Assembly: GCF_018128025.1 (NCBI RefSeq)
Contig: NZ_JAGSCS010000009.1
Location: 1-39,409 of the forward strand
DNA from: Proteiniclasticum sediminis
GTDB taxonomy: Bacteria; Bacillota; Clostridia; Clostridiales; Clostridiaceae
Reading direction: 5' to 3'
Length of the DNA stretch: 39,409 nt
Shown here: positions 10,301 through 18,305 of the stretch, one piece after another
How positions within the stretch are numbered: position 1 is the stretch's first letter
How the letters are laid out: the number at the start of each line of letters is the position of its first letter
The notes under the pieces: generated by a model
Seen by the model: only the letters and a program-made list of their open reading frames with translations
Told to the model about the DNA's origin: nothing
The model's database searches: none
Program-made: the position numbers and the translations under genes

Positions 10301-10727
10301 AGCAGGGGTTTTGAAACTCATATCTTTGTAGCTGAATAGTTGGATCAATCTTTCCATTGGTGAAAGAAGCAGTAATTTCTTTTTCTGATACTCTATAAAC
10401 TGTTTTGTTTGTAACGTTTTGTACATAATAATAATAAAATCCATCTTTTGACTGCTGTTCGGACAAAATTGTACAACGTTCTCCTCTAACCATTACCTCC
10501 GAATTCGGGAACATACTACAATGATCCACAATGCCAATTGGGACTTCAACTAATCCTTTGGGCATATCTTCAAAGAAAAGCAAAAAGTCAAATGGGTCAT
10601 GTATCTTAACAGTAACAGTTTTTTTGAACTCATCAATTTTTGTAATTTGTCCACAAACAAAGACTCGAGGATCCGTCATGCTTTCGATATCAGCAGGGCA
10701 CCTTACATACATTCTTTCTCTTAACAT
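7344..10727 (-). CDS. SNF2/RapA-like helicase, DpdE-like
   Basis: An 1127-residue superfamily 2 double-stranded-DNA translocase. About 170 N-terminal residues of small beta-rich modules precede the motor, as in RapA-type proteins. The core shows Walker A ADEVGMGKT (196-204), the DEVH box (279-282), LILSAT (305-310) and, in the second RecA lobe, a motif VI IEQRIGRLDR near residue 695. The remaining C-terminal 430 residues are unassigned. The start at 10727 has AAGGAG five bases upstream; 9 nt separate it from the preceding gene and it overlaps the next. The QxxGRxxR arrangement and flanking genes match DpdE. DrmD of DISARM is also SNF2-like, but none of the other DISARM genes is present. Confidence 0.85.
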   Translation of the reverse strand: MLRERMYVRCPADIESMTDPRVFVCGQITKIDEFKKTVTVKIHDPFDFLLFFEDMPKGLVEVPIGIVDHCSMFPNSEVMVRGERCTILSEQQSKDGFYYYYVQNVTNKTVYRVSEKEITASFTNGKIDPTIQLQRYEFQNPCWYMGHAVVSRSMNILKNSIYGFKELAGSKIYLLPHQVNTIMRCLQQSPCRYMLADEVGMGKTIEAISILKIFMQNHANRNALIVVPETLKEQWKTELLLKFNISVGIGRSNNTVTIKSISEISSIDLSEQWDFVIIDEVHRYLPNKAQYSVLHKISLAASNILILSATPVQQRKEEYLDLLRLLQPEKYDSFNLDHFSELVNKQSKIIQKTALILDNVGDYEEEIGNAIESGIDPHDSEECRELFEEIYDDLEVICNELSDKKLTSILQKISYEDEKLGVQQIKVIISYICSNYQIESNIIRNRRKILEINDDGTRLLPSRELSTISYALDADKNYYEAVCYQILTDLLTKNAGVIEVETVIKPLLGAFFSSPWAFSSQVKKIFKSFKNISIELLNYADKWVVAEDHLVNNISEVLDDPGAYESDLCTRLVSVMNLLFDELFDKKIVVFTNYIETFEAYRNAMEKVFPAEEISFFSAGLSSSEVELNAYRFQNEATCRIMLCDYTGGEGRNFQCADYIVHIDLPWDANMIEQRIGRLDRLERDPSRSIVTSVVVHTVNTFEEALFKFWSNGLKIFTQSLSGMEIIMKDINNEITAAVEKDFKYGLFERVPKIIDLADSMRETIRKEQNYDAASFIFRPMYVELKRLIDYYAKNENDLFASTMTNWASLAGFRGFGGNSGVVTYTSASFSPKSAINSQLIPPRWNDYLNSSQNKFLNSVNDAYNKSKEIKSYDRAIKGTFIRKKAIENDYLHFFAPGDEVFDCIVNNAINSCKGKSSAFAVPSEIDWKGFIFTWSIAPNEAYLLDNGVSAHALGPYRNFMMSEQVVVASSLENPDSISDDAVVREFVKIVNAGFNKGKTIHLGKRSRSARYLNDKITGATNVSWFKAEYPEEVWLEIIANANKSAYEKAFSQFKHRSNIRGAREEMERTLSARIANSEFYGVSDDTIDALKKEQDVLIEAIKRPKVALDSVAFVWMVKEANGQVET

Positions 10728-10736
10728 GTGTACTCC

Positions 10737-13406
10737 TTAAATATCAAATCTTTCATAATATGCTGCACAAAATTCTCGGCTAGAGCAGTATTGACACCAT
10801 AAATCTACATCCTTCTTAAATTTTGTTTTTTGCAATACTTCCTCTGTTAATTGTTCTGCTATTTTATCTTCACTAATTGCAGGAAACTTATCAAACAAAA
10901 TGTCTTTGCGAAAAGTTTTTGGATCAGCTAACTGTTTATGGATGAATAGTTCTCTAATCATCATATACTGCCGTTGTTCTCCATTGAGTATTGGGAAGTT
11001 TTTATCCTTTAAATTTAACATTCGCCGACGAATGTTGTTGATTACATCTATTCGATTTACATTTAACACAAATGGGAAATATTTCTTTAGTTCATCAAAA
11101 GAATCGTTTAGTCGCTCAATCAACACAGTTTCACTAATCGGTAAACCTTGCAATTCTTCTTTTACATGATTCTCTAGTAAAACCTCAAGATACTTCATAA
11201 GTAAAAACGTGTCTTTATATATGGTTGTGCCTTCGATAATAGACTCAAATAAAAACTTATATTTGCAAATTTTATAACGATAGTAGTCATATTCTCCGTA
11301 TTTCTTTAAGGGATGGCCAATTGTATTAATATCCGAGATACTATCAATAAATTTCCCGACTCTAGTTTCTTCGTAAGGATTCTTTTTTATCCCAAGAATT
11401 TTTAGTAGAAAATATGGATCACGTTCCTTTTCACCATCCCTTTTGACAAAGCTAAGTTTAAACTTTGAACGATTGAACTCTAGTCCATAAATCAATGCAT
11501 AGCGCTTGAAATTCTTATATTCTTTGCGTGCTTTAACAAATACCTGATATTTCCAATCAACTGGCTCCTGCGCAACTTCAAAAAACTCATCAGTTAAAGG
11601 CCATGAAAATTTCGCCTTTTTAACAGAATTAATATCTTCGTCAGATAAGCACGCGAAATGATATACGATCGGTTTTCCGTTCACTTGGGCGTTGAGACTC
11701 CGAACGATATCACCATCAATCTGTTCAAAGTTTCTTACAATCCAGTTTGCACTTTTCCCTGGTTTGGTCTCCTGAACAAGGTAAATAGACATTGTCGCTT
11801 TCAAACAATCAAAAGATGCTGATGCATCAATATTTTCCACTTCTTCTAAATGATCAAGAACTCTGCGTATAATATCTGTGAACTCTTCACCAAGATCCTG
11901 AGAATCGAGCACATCCTTTTGTAAATAGAGCTTCAATCGTTTATAAAAATCGCGGAAATTATTCGCTTTGTTTTCAAAGTCTTCATAAAAATATGCAGCC
12001 AGTTCATCTAAGTCTGTTAGCGCTTGTTCTAATTGAGAAATCTCATCCTCATTTACAGTGTAATAGGCGATGTGGCTAACATATTCTTTTTTTGTGGAAT
12101 CGCTAAGATGTTTCTTATTTTTTCTAAGTCTTTTTAGTCTCGAGATCATCTCAGCTATTGATGTGCAACCCTCAAAAAGAGAAGAGAGCTTTCCCCAAAT
12201 AGTTGATAGTTGACCAAGGTAATCCTCTTTAAGAATACCTGCTTTGAGGCATTCCTTGATATCATTAATATCAGATATAACTATTTCATTATTTACTGCG
12301 TCCCACATGTTCGCAATTGCAAGGAAAAAGTGTCCTAGTGGGTAATCCAAAAATTGACGTTCACCAAATTGTTCTGGAAAGTAAATTTTAAGAATATCAT
12401 TAGCAGAACTATCTGCAGCGTATATCTGTTCATGCATCATTCCCATTGGGTGCTCAGGATCAGCCTTTGCAGCTACTTCAAACACATTCGCCACATAACC
12501 GGCAAATTCCGTCATATTATCAAACTCAACAATCTCATAACCATTGTCACGGGTGATACTGTCAGCCTGACCATTAATAAGCTTGCCCAAATTATCCGCT
12601 AATACATTACCAGAATAGCTAATAGGATACTGCAAACTTGGCCTGAACTCTATGCCACCGAAGTCAGTAATTGGGCAATCGAAGGCAGTGTATATATCAA
12701 TCCAGGTTTGATATACATTTTTATATTGCGGTTGATAATTGAAAAGCAATATTACTTTCTTATACTCTGCAATTTTTTCGATAGAACGAAGTATTATCGG
12801 TGAGAACTGATGAACGCCATGAATCACAACTCTATCCATTTGAATTGTGCTGCAATCAAGATCCTTTCCATAACAAGCATTAATCATTGTTTTGGTAATG
12901 GCATCATCAATGGAAGCTTCATCAAACTCATTTCTCAGCACAAAATCTTTCTTCTTTTCTGAGGAAAGGATTTTCTTAAAAACTTCAACTATAAATAACT
13001 GTTCTGGTGTAAGCTTTTCTGGAAGAACATCCTCAATTTTGATATCTAACTCAAACATGACTCGAATGCTCTCAAACACTTCTTCTCGGTTAAAGAGGAA
13101 GGCTCTAGAAATATTAGCTTGCATATCTGCACCTAAAATAGGTGGCAGACCATTTGAAATAATATTATCGATGTCAGTATGCTGTTTCACAATACATGCA
13201 GTGCTTTCCCAGTACTCAAAAAGGGATTCGATTAAGTTTTGAATGGTAGTAACACGGCCTTGCATAAAGTCTTTTTTATATAAGTATTTGAGCCCATTGA
13301 CCAATGTCTGTGATACACAAAAATACGGACAATTTTTTATTTCGTTCCAATACGGCTCCTTATCAAGCTTGTACGGATCTCGATATGTATATATAACAAT
13401 TGACAT
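10737..13406 (-). CDS. AddB-like protein with Fe-S cysteines but no visible nuclease motif
   Basis: An 889-residue protein that looks like a partner of the upstream UvrD helicase. Its middle part (RVVIHGVHQFSPIILRSIEK) resembles the inactive helicase fold of AddB, without a usable Walker A. The C-terminus has C871-x2-C874-x5-C880, and a fourth cysteine, C714, lies in KICKYKF. This is the same layout and spacing as the 4Fe-4S staple of AddB-type nucleases. Only about 157 residues separate C714 from C871, and I find no GxxDRxD or (D/E)xK pair there, so the nuclease core seems lost or shrunken. The start at 13406 follows the helicase stop by one base, with GGAGG seven bases upstream. Probable role: structural or DNA-end-binding subunit of an AddAB-like complex (inference). 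Confidence 0.7.
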   Translation of the reverse strand: MSIVIYTYRDPYKLDKEPYWNEIKNCPYFCVSQTLVNGLKYLYKKDFMQGRVTTIQNLIESLFEYWESTACIVKQHTDIDNIISNGLPPILGADMQANISRAFLFNREEVFESIRVMFELDIKIEDVLPEKLTPEQLFIVEVFKKILSSEKKKDFVLRNEFDEASIDDAITKTMINACYGKDLDCSTIQMDRVVIHGVHQFSPIILRSIEKIAEYKKVILLFNYQPQYKNVYQTWIDIYTAFDCPITDFGGIEFRPSLQYPISYSGNVLADNLGKLINGQADSITRDNGYEIVEFDNMTEFAGYVANVFEVAAKADPEHPMGMMHEQIYAADSSANDILKIYFPEQFGERQFLDYPLGHFFLAIANMWDAVNNEIVISDINDIKECLKAGILKEDYLGQLSTIWGKLSSLFEGCTSIAEMISRLKRLRKNKKHLSDSTKKEYVSHIAYYTVNEDEISQLEQALTDLDELAAYFYEDFENKANNFRDFYKRLKLYLQKDVLDSQDLGEEFTDIIRRVLDHLEEVENIDASASFDCLKATMSIYLVQETKPGKSANWIVRNFEQIDGDIVRSLNAQVNGKPIVYHFACLSDEDINSVKKAKFSWPLTDEFFEVAQEPVDWKYQVFVKARKEYKNFKRYALIYGLEFNRSKFKLSFVKRDGEKERDPYFLLKILGIKKNPYEETRVGKFIDSISDINTIGHPLKKYGEYDYYRYKICKYKFLFESIIEGTTIYKDTFLLMKYLEVLLENHVKEELQGLPISETVLIERLNDSFDELKKYFPFVLNVNRIDVINNIRRRMLNLKDKNFPILNGEQRQYMMIRELFIHKQLADPKTFRKDILFDKFPAISEDKIAEQLTEEVLQKTKFKKDVDLWCQYCSSREFCAAYYERFDI

Positions 13407-13407
13407 C

Positions 13408-16400
13408 TTATTCCTCCATTAAGGATCCCCAGCTGATTATAGACTTACTATCAATATTTTTTATCCACACACAATTCCGAATTGCTCTTGTTAACGCCAC
13501 ATAGAGAATTCTTGATTCCTCAGAAATTTGTTCGTCCACCTCAAGGGACTCATTGTAATTGGAATTACGTTCCCTGACCTTATTCTCAAACATTACAGTA
13601 TACGCAAGTTTCGAGCCGGAATAATTTGCATCCAACTTAACTTTTCGGATATCACTAATATCAACATCTGTATATGGTAGTATTACAGTTCCGTATTCCA
13701 TTCCTTTTGATTTGTGAATAGTTGTACAAATCAACTGGATCTCTTCATCGTCAATCTGGATATCACGAGATAACTGCTGTTGTCCAGTTAATATGCATAT
13801 TCTTAAATATTCAACAATCTGATTAAGGGTTAGTGTATCAATGCGTGAATACTTAATAATTCGTTCCATCAAGTATTCTGAATTCGCCATATAATGTTTT
13901 TGCTCTTGTGGACGATAACTATATTGTTTCCAAGGTTGGAGAGCATCATATAGATGCTTAAGTACAAATAAAATTGGTTGAGTAAATGATTCGTTGATTA
14001 CTTGCTTCCATTTTTTATTCATCCGGACTAAGAAGAACTCATCTAAAATTCTGTTCAGATCATCAATACAATCATCGAGAGTCATACCGTGATATTTCTG
14101 ATAATCCAATGTTAATCCAGTATAGTTTGATTCAATAAAATTAACCAGATAAACAGGGTTTGTAGGATTATTTAGTGCAAGAACTAGTTTGTACAAATCA
14201 TGTGTTGAACTTAATTGATATAGATCTCCACCTGACTTGGTATCGATTTTTACCCTTTTTTTCTTTGCAGCCGACACAAGCTTATCAACTTGCCAATTGC
14301 TTCTGACCAAAATTGCAATAGTGCGTTCTTGTTTACTAAGTGGTTCAAGATGATTATCTACTCGATTTTTTAAAATACTCGTGAGGATGGCTTTTTGCTT
14401 ATTAAGTATCTCAATAAACGTTTCAATGAACTTTTCTTCATCTTTCGCATGACTAGGGATAGATACGAACAGCTCCTCCTCAGTCGCATCGGTTTGAACA
14501 CTACTTGAAAGCTGATCAACCTTAACTCTATACGGGAGATAGTTTTGCGCACCCATCTCTCGGAAAATGATATCAAATCTCTCGAGTAGTCTATGGTCAG
14601 TTCTATAATTGATTGTAAGTTGGTAAGTATCCCAATCAAAAAGACTTGCATCCATTAATTGAGTAAATGCACTCAATTTTGCCCCTCTAAATCGGTAGAT
14701 ACTTTGTTTCAAGTCGCCGACAACAAACATTCTACAATCGGCATTCATTACTTTCTGGAGTTTTTGAAAAACCTGAATCTGTACATCATCTGTATCTTGG
14801 AACTCATCAACAAACATGTACTTGAGTTGAAGTGATTCCAGTTTTCCAGGAAGCTGTCTTAATACTTTTTCAAGAAGAATAATACATTCTTTCAAATCCA
14901 TATTATTTGAAAGATGTGTATCCTCAGAATACTTTTCTTCAGCAGGGATGATAACCTTTTCAATTAGGTCATTAAAAAATGGAACAGTATCATCGATTGT
15001 AACACCCATCTCCGAAGGTTGAATTTGTTTTAAGTTTATACTTTTAGCCAACAGCCGATCTGCAACAGACATAACTTTTTTCTTTAGATCATAAATAGGA
15101 ACAGGAATCTCATTAATAATATTCTGGTTTTGAGATTCTAAGTCTGCAAGAAAGTCGCTTAAATAAATATCATAAATTTTCTCTCGGAGATACTCATTTG
15201 ATGAAATACGAAAATTAGTTCCTAATCCAGTATACAGAACTTCTCCACGTAAGATATCTAAAGCAAAGCTATGTATAGTTGAAATATGAGCACGGTCTGT
15301 ATCTTCAACAAACTTTAAATATCGAGGATTACTTGTTAGCACAAAATAATTGATGAACATCTGCTTAAGGCGGACCTTCATATTATCTGCAGCATCGTTG
15401 GTAAATGTTACCATCGCAATTTCTTCAGCAATATTAGAAACTGAACCAAGCTTTTTGTTGCATAAAAAGGCTACACGAGAAACCATTGAAAAAGTTTTTC
15501 CTGTCCCAGCCCCCGCTTCAACCAAAATATTTTTGTCAGCATCCGCATGCTCGACATTATATTGCTGAACATTGAATGTTGTTTTACTTGAGAGTTGATT
15601 CAATAACACTAAATTTGTCGAATCAACTTTTCCTTCCTCGATTTTCAGCAATGATGGCGTTAAAGATAATAAATCCTCAACCACGTAAATTTCAATGTTG
15701 AATGCGCGCGAAGATAGTTTGCCTATATGTAAACCATTTTTATAACCAATGCTTAATTTATTTCCACTGGGTTGAATGTTTTTATTTTTAAAGTGTTGGT
15801 TGAATGAAGTCGTAAGAGCGTCATAATCTGTGCTATTACTTAAAAAAACAATCTGTTTAATTCCACTAAAATAACTAGCAATAATTTCATCTATAACAAC
15901 TTGCTGCATCTTGGACGGACAAACTGTAAGAATTGAATACGGATTTGTCGTAACATCTACTGTCTGAATACTTTGAGCAAAATTGGGTTCCCAATCCTGA
16001 CGCAGTTTTAGAATTAAGTCTGAAGAAAAAACTGCATGCGGAATTCCTTTATATGTATTAAAGGCGCTCTGGATTTTATGTATCAAAGAATCTTGTTCCT
16101 CGAGATCTTCTTTAAATATCGTTAACTGGTCCTCGGAAATAACATCTAAATGGGAGCTAATATACTCCGCCTTGGAGATAAAAGGATAACAGACCATATC
16201 AAAGACGAGTGGACTCGTATTGTACTTCTCAACTATCTTATTTAATAGGGCAAATCGATATGCTCGAGCTTGTTTTTTAGGAGATCTTTGTGGTTTTTCA
16301 TATCCTTCAACTAAGATATTATCCACTCCGAGCACATCAATCTTACTACTTAACCAACCTTTGACCTCAATAATTAGCACACCAACATTTTCAATGAATA

Positions 16401-16536
16401 AGCAAAAATCGAACTCTCGCCCATTCAGTTCACGATTATTATAAACTACGATATTACTCGGGAGATATTCCTCGAGAGCTTCCCACACTTTAGCCTCTCC
16501 GTGAAAAGAAGGCTTTTGATCAATCATCTTCGCCAT
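13408..16536 (-). CDS. NERD nuclease-UvrD helicase fusion (AddA/RecB-like)
   Basis: A 1042-residue fusion. Residues about 8-120 form a NERD (nuclease-related) domain with E14, D43 (GREFDF) and E57-x-K59 (IIEVKGW), the expected PD-(D/E)xK residues. The UvrD/Rep superfamily 1 helicase follows: Walker A EAGAGTGKT (340-348), motif Ia VTFTNDAADN, motif II VDEFQDTD, motif III GDLKQSIYRFRG, motif V HKSKGMEYG and motif VI LYVALTRA. All appear intact. The start at 16536 is preferred over 16584 because it has TTAGGAGA seven bases upstream and begins 10 nt after the HTH gene, whereas the longer form would overlap that gene by 38 nt. It is probably a 3'-5' translocase with a DNA-cutting N-terminus that pairs with the AddB-like protein encoded one base downstream. 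Confidence 0.88.
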   Translation of the reverse strand: MAKMIDQKPSFHGEAKVWEALEEYLPSNIVVYNNRELNGREFDFCLFIENVGVLIIEVKGWLSSKIDVLGVDNILVEGYEKPQRSPKKQARAYRFALLNKIVEKYNTSPLVFDMVCYPFISKAEYISSHLDVISEDQLTIFKEDLEEQDSLIHKIQSAFNTYKGIPHAVFSSDLILKLRQDWEPNFAQSIQTVDVTTNPYSILTVCPSKMQQVVIDEIIASYFSGIKQIVFLSNSTDYDALTTSFNQHFKNKNIQPSGNKLSIGYKNGLHIGKLSSRAFNIEIYVVEDLLSLTPSLLKIEEGKVDSTNLVLLNQLSSKTTFNVQQYNVEHADADKNILVEAGAGTGKTFSMVSRVAFLCNKKLGSVSNIAEEIAMVTFTNDAADNMKVRLKQMFINYFVLTSNPRYLKFVEDTDRAHISTIHSFALDILRGEVLYTGLGTNFRISSNEYLREKIYDIYLSDFLADLESQNQNIINEIPVPIYDLKKKVMSVADRLLAKSINLKQIQPSEMGVTIDDTVPFFNDLIEKVIIPAEEKYSEDTHLSNNMDLKECIILLEKVLRQLPGKLESLQLKYMFVDEFQDTDDVQIQVFQKLQKVMNADCRMFVVGDLKQSIYRFRGAKLSAFTQLMDASLFDWDTYQLTINYRTDHRLLERFDIIFREMGAQNYLPYRVKVDQLSSSVQTDATEEELFVSIPSHAKDEEKFIETFIEILNKQKAILTSILKNRVDNHLEPLSKQERTIAILVRSNWQVDKLVSAAKKKRVKIDTKSGGDLYQLSSTHDLYKLVLALNNPTNPVYLVNFIESNYTGLTLDYQKYHGMTLDDCIDDLNRILDEFFLVRMNKKWKQVINESFTQPILFVLKHLYDALQPWKQYSYRPQEQKHYMANSEYLMERIIKYSRIDTLTLNQIVEYLRICILTGQQQLSRDIQIDDEEIQLICTTIHKSKGMEYGTVILPYTDVDISDIRKVKLDANYSGSKLAYTVMFENKVRERNSNYNESLEVDEQISEESRILYVALTRAIRNCVWIKNIDSKSIISWGSLMEE

Positions 16537-16546
16537 TGGATTTCTC

Positions 16547-16780
16547 CTAACATCCAGAAATATTGATTGCTTTTTCTGAAGCAAAATCAGTTTTATTTTT
16601 TGTTATATACTTTCCACTTTTTATCCTCGCATCTATTGGCTTTTCGGCATTAGAAGGAATAGCCCAATACGATCCAATTTTTGTGGCACCCTCAATCCTG
16701 CCTTCCACGCACAAAACATTTATTCTACGTGCTGAAAGTCTCCATTTTTCAGACATCTGTCTGATTGACAAAAATTCCAT
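16547..16780 (-). CDS. Small helix-turn-helix protein, first gene of the operon
   Basis: A 77-residue protein. Residues 4-50 (LSIRQMSEKWRLSARRINVL, then VEGRIEGATKIGSYWAIP) are a typical MerR/excisionase-like helix-turn-helix of the kind often found as a small stand-alone gene in defence and mobile loci. The remainder is basic and lysine-rich. It begins with GGAGA six bases upstream and ends 10 nt before the NERD-UvrD gene. As the promoter-proximal gene with a DNA-binding fold, it is the likely regulator of the operon, but it could also be a DNA-binding subunit. No direct operator could be identified. Confidence 0.7.
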   Translation of the reverse strand: MEFLSIRQMSEKWRLSARRINVLCVEGRIEGATKIGSYWAIPSNAEKPIDARIKSGKYITKNKTDFASEKAINISGC

Positions 16781-16820
16781 ATCGTTTCTCCATCATAGTA
16801 AAATATAATAAAACATATTA

Positions 16821-16848
16821 ATTTTATTGTAGTCCTAACCTCGAACAA
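16821..16848 (-). promoter_or_regulatory. Candidate promoter of the defence operon
   Basis: On the minus strand a TTGTTC (16843-16848) and a TAAAAT (16821-16826) are separated by 16 bases. Transcription would start roughly 35 bases before the HTH start codon at 16780. The region is very A+T-rich, so chance matches are likely; another TATATT lies closer to the gene. Confidence 0.3.
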
Positions 16849-17211
16849 AATCAATAATTATATATACATCTATTTTTCAAATATTTTAAAAGCGTTCAAA
16901 TTTACATGCATTGCGTTTCGACCGACATATATCAAAATTTCATTACCGCTCTTTTATTCAAGTAGCTTGTAGGGATATTCCTAACCCATTGTCTATACTC
17001 TATTTCTTGATAGCTGTACATTCCATTGGAAAGCTATCCATGTGAACGAATATTTTCGAGTACCCTCCGCAAGTAGACCTGGATGAGAAAAATGAAGTCC
17101 TTTTGGCACAAGAAAGACAGCTTCGGACGTACGAGGTAAATGTGCACCGAAACCTGTTTTTTCGTATCACCAAAAAAGAATTGGTGTTTCTCTCATGGGT
17201 TCTCGACTTTA
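16849..17211. other. A+T-rich intergenic stretch, no gene recognised
   Basis: No convincing coding frame, RNA gene or long repeat was found. A short inverted repeat, CACCAA/TTGGTG, near 17169-17187 has a 6-bp stem and no proper T-run. A forward open frame running from 17103 has no ribosome-binding site and is antisense to the regulator gene. Base composition changes in this stretch from A+T-rich (operon side) to mixed, which probably marks the right edge of the island. Confidence 0.4.
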
Positions 17212-17334
17212 TTAATCTTCGACGAGGTAGATCTGTCTCAGTAATGCCATCGCATCTTCTTTTGAAATGGCTAACCCCAATTGCTCACGACGGATTTCAT
17301 CCCGCTGTATTAACGCTAAATTTTTCAATTCCAG
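17212..17334 (-). other. In-frame open extension beyond the regulator's stop codon
   Basis: Directly after the TAA of the regulator gene (17335-17337), the same frame stays open for 40 codons to a double stop at 17212. The translation (LELKNLALIQRDEIRREQLG..., ending ALLRQIYLVED) is charged, amphipathic and protein-like. Either the regulator was once longer and has acquired a stop, or a short coupled ORF starts at a TTG just after the stop. It has no good ribosome-binding site of its own. Confidence 0.3.
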
Positions 17335-18294
17335 TTACCATTTCCAATTCTCCATATACTCGTCCAGTGCTCCTTCGATTCGCTCATCTTCCTGATTCTC
17401 AAACGTCATTGCCAGAGAAATGGGATCAACTGCACCTTCAGAAGAAAACATTCCTGGATCGTACTTCCAGATTTCAATCCTACAGACTCCTTCATCGGAT
17501 TCCCACTGGGGGTCCACGGTGTGCAATCCGTTCACAAGATTTGAGCTTTTGTCCACAGCATATACCGGTACTTTGGGTTGGTTCAGCATCGTTCTTGATC
17601 CCAGTGCACTCTCTCCGGACAGGGAACTGCCCATCACCGCAGCATCATCCTTTGCAAATACCGTTTTCTGAACCGGATTGATCAGATAGGGTTTGGCATA
17701 CTCGAAGATTTCCCGACCATGGTACACCAGATACATCCGGATCTCCCGACCCTTTCGTTCTTCCCGGATCAGTCCCATGGCGGTGAGCTGTTCGGAAGCT
17801 CTGGAAATCGAAGTTCTGGTCAGTCCAAGACTGTCGGCTGCATCCTTTTTGAGACAGCCTCCCTCTTTGTGATAAACCAGATACAGGAACAGGCTTTGTG
17901 TTGCAGGCATCATCTTCTCCGTAGGAATCTGACTCTTTTTATTCAGGCTGTTTCGGAGCATGACTCCCATAAACGGCAGATAGACCTGATCTGGTTCAGA
18001 AATAAAGGGTATCTGTCTTTTGACCAGTGCCGACCGCTGAGGATTTGTCAGCTTTTCGAAAGCATAGGCCGCAGGCATACCTGCTGCCTTCTGATAGATA
18101 GCCAGCTGCTTTTCCAGGGCAATGCTCCCGAAACGGTCTGCCTCGGATACACAGATCAGCAGGAAGGACAGGCCTCCATACTGCACTTCATACATTTTTC
18201 TTCCCGCTACCATATAGATGGGTATGCCGCTTAGTTTTTTTCCCGAAGCAACGGTAATTTTCATCCCATAGGTCTCATTCAGCTTCTCGAACAC
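17335..18294 (-). CDS. Winged-helix transcriptional regulator (MarR/AbiEi-like)
   Basis: A 319-residue soluble protein. The central part, about residues 130-200 (GCLKKDAADSLGLTRTSISR, then MGLIREERKGRE), is a clear MarR-type winged helix. The C-terminal part (RIEIWKYDP, VDPISLAMTF, DERIEGALDEY) is a conserved-looking effector region of the kind seen in large clostridial regulators related to AbiEi-type antitoxins. No nucleotidyltransferase toxin gene is next to it, so it appears orphaned. GTG at 18294 is chosen because GAGGTGG lies five bases upstream; GTG at 18303 is also possible. The palindromic operator over its own promoter suggests autoregulation. Its frame continues open past the stop, so the C-terminus may be truncated. 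Confidence 0.65.
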   Translation of the reverse strand: MFEKLNETYGMKITVASGKKLSGIPIYMVAGRKMYEVQYGGLSFLLICVSEADRFGSIALEKQLAIYQKAAGMPAAYAFEKLTNPQRSALVKRQIPFISEPDQVYLPFMGVMLRNSLNKKSQIPTEKMMPATQSLFLYLVYHKEGGCLKKDAADSLGLTRTSISRASEQLTAMGLIREERKGREIRMYLVYHGREIFEYAKPYLINPVQKTVFAKDDAAVMGSSLSGESALGSRTMLNQPKVPVYAVDKSSNLVNGLHTVDPQWESDEGVCRIEIWKYDPGMFSSEGAVDPISLAMTFENQEDERIEGALDEYMENWKW

Positions 18295-18305
18295 AGAAAC
18301 CACCT

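Noticed and set aside
339-16780. Assignment to DISARM, Druantia, Zorya or BREX
   Set aside because: No methyltransferase, DUF1998, PLD nuclease, MotAB-like pair, PglZ or Lon-like protease is present. Only generic helicase similarity is shared.
17169-17187. CACCAA/TTGGTG hairpin as a terminator of the winged-helix regulator
   Set aside because: The stem is only 6 bp and neither strand continues into a proper T-run.
17103-17681. Forward open frame of 192 codons at the island edge
   Set aside because: Overlaps the regulator gene on the opposite strand, lacks a ribosome-binding site and shows no recognisable domain.
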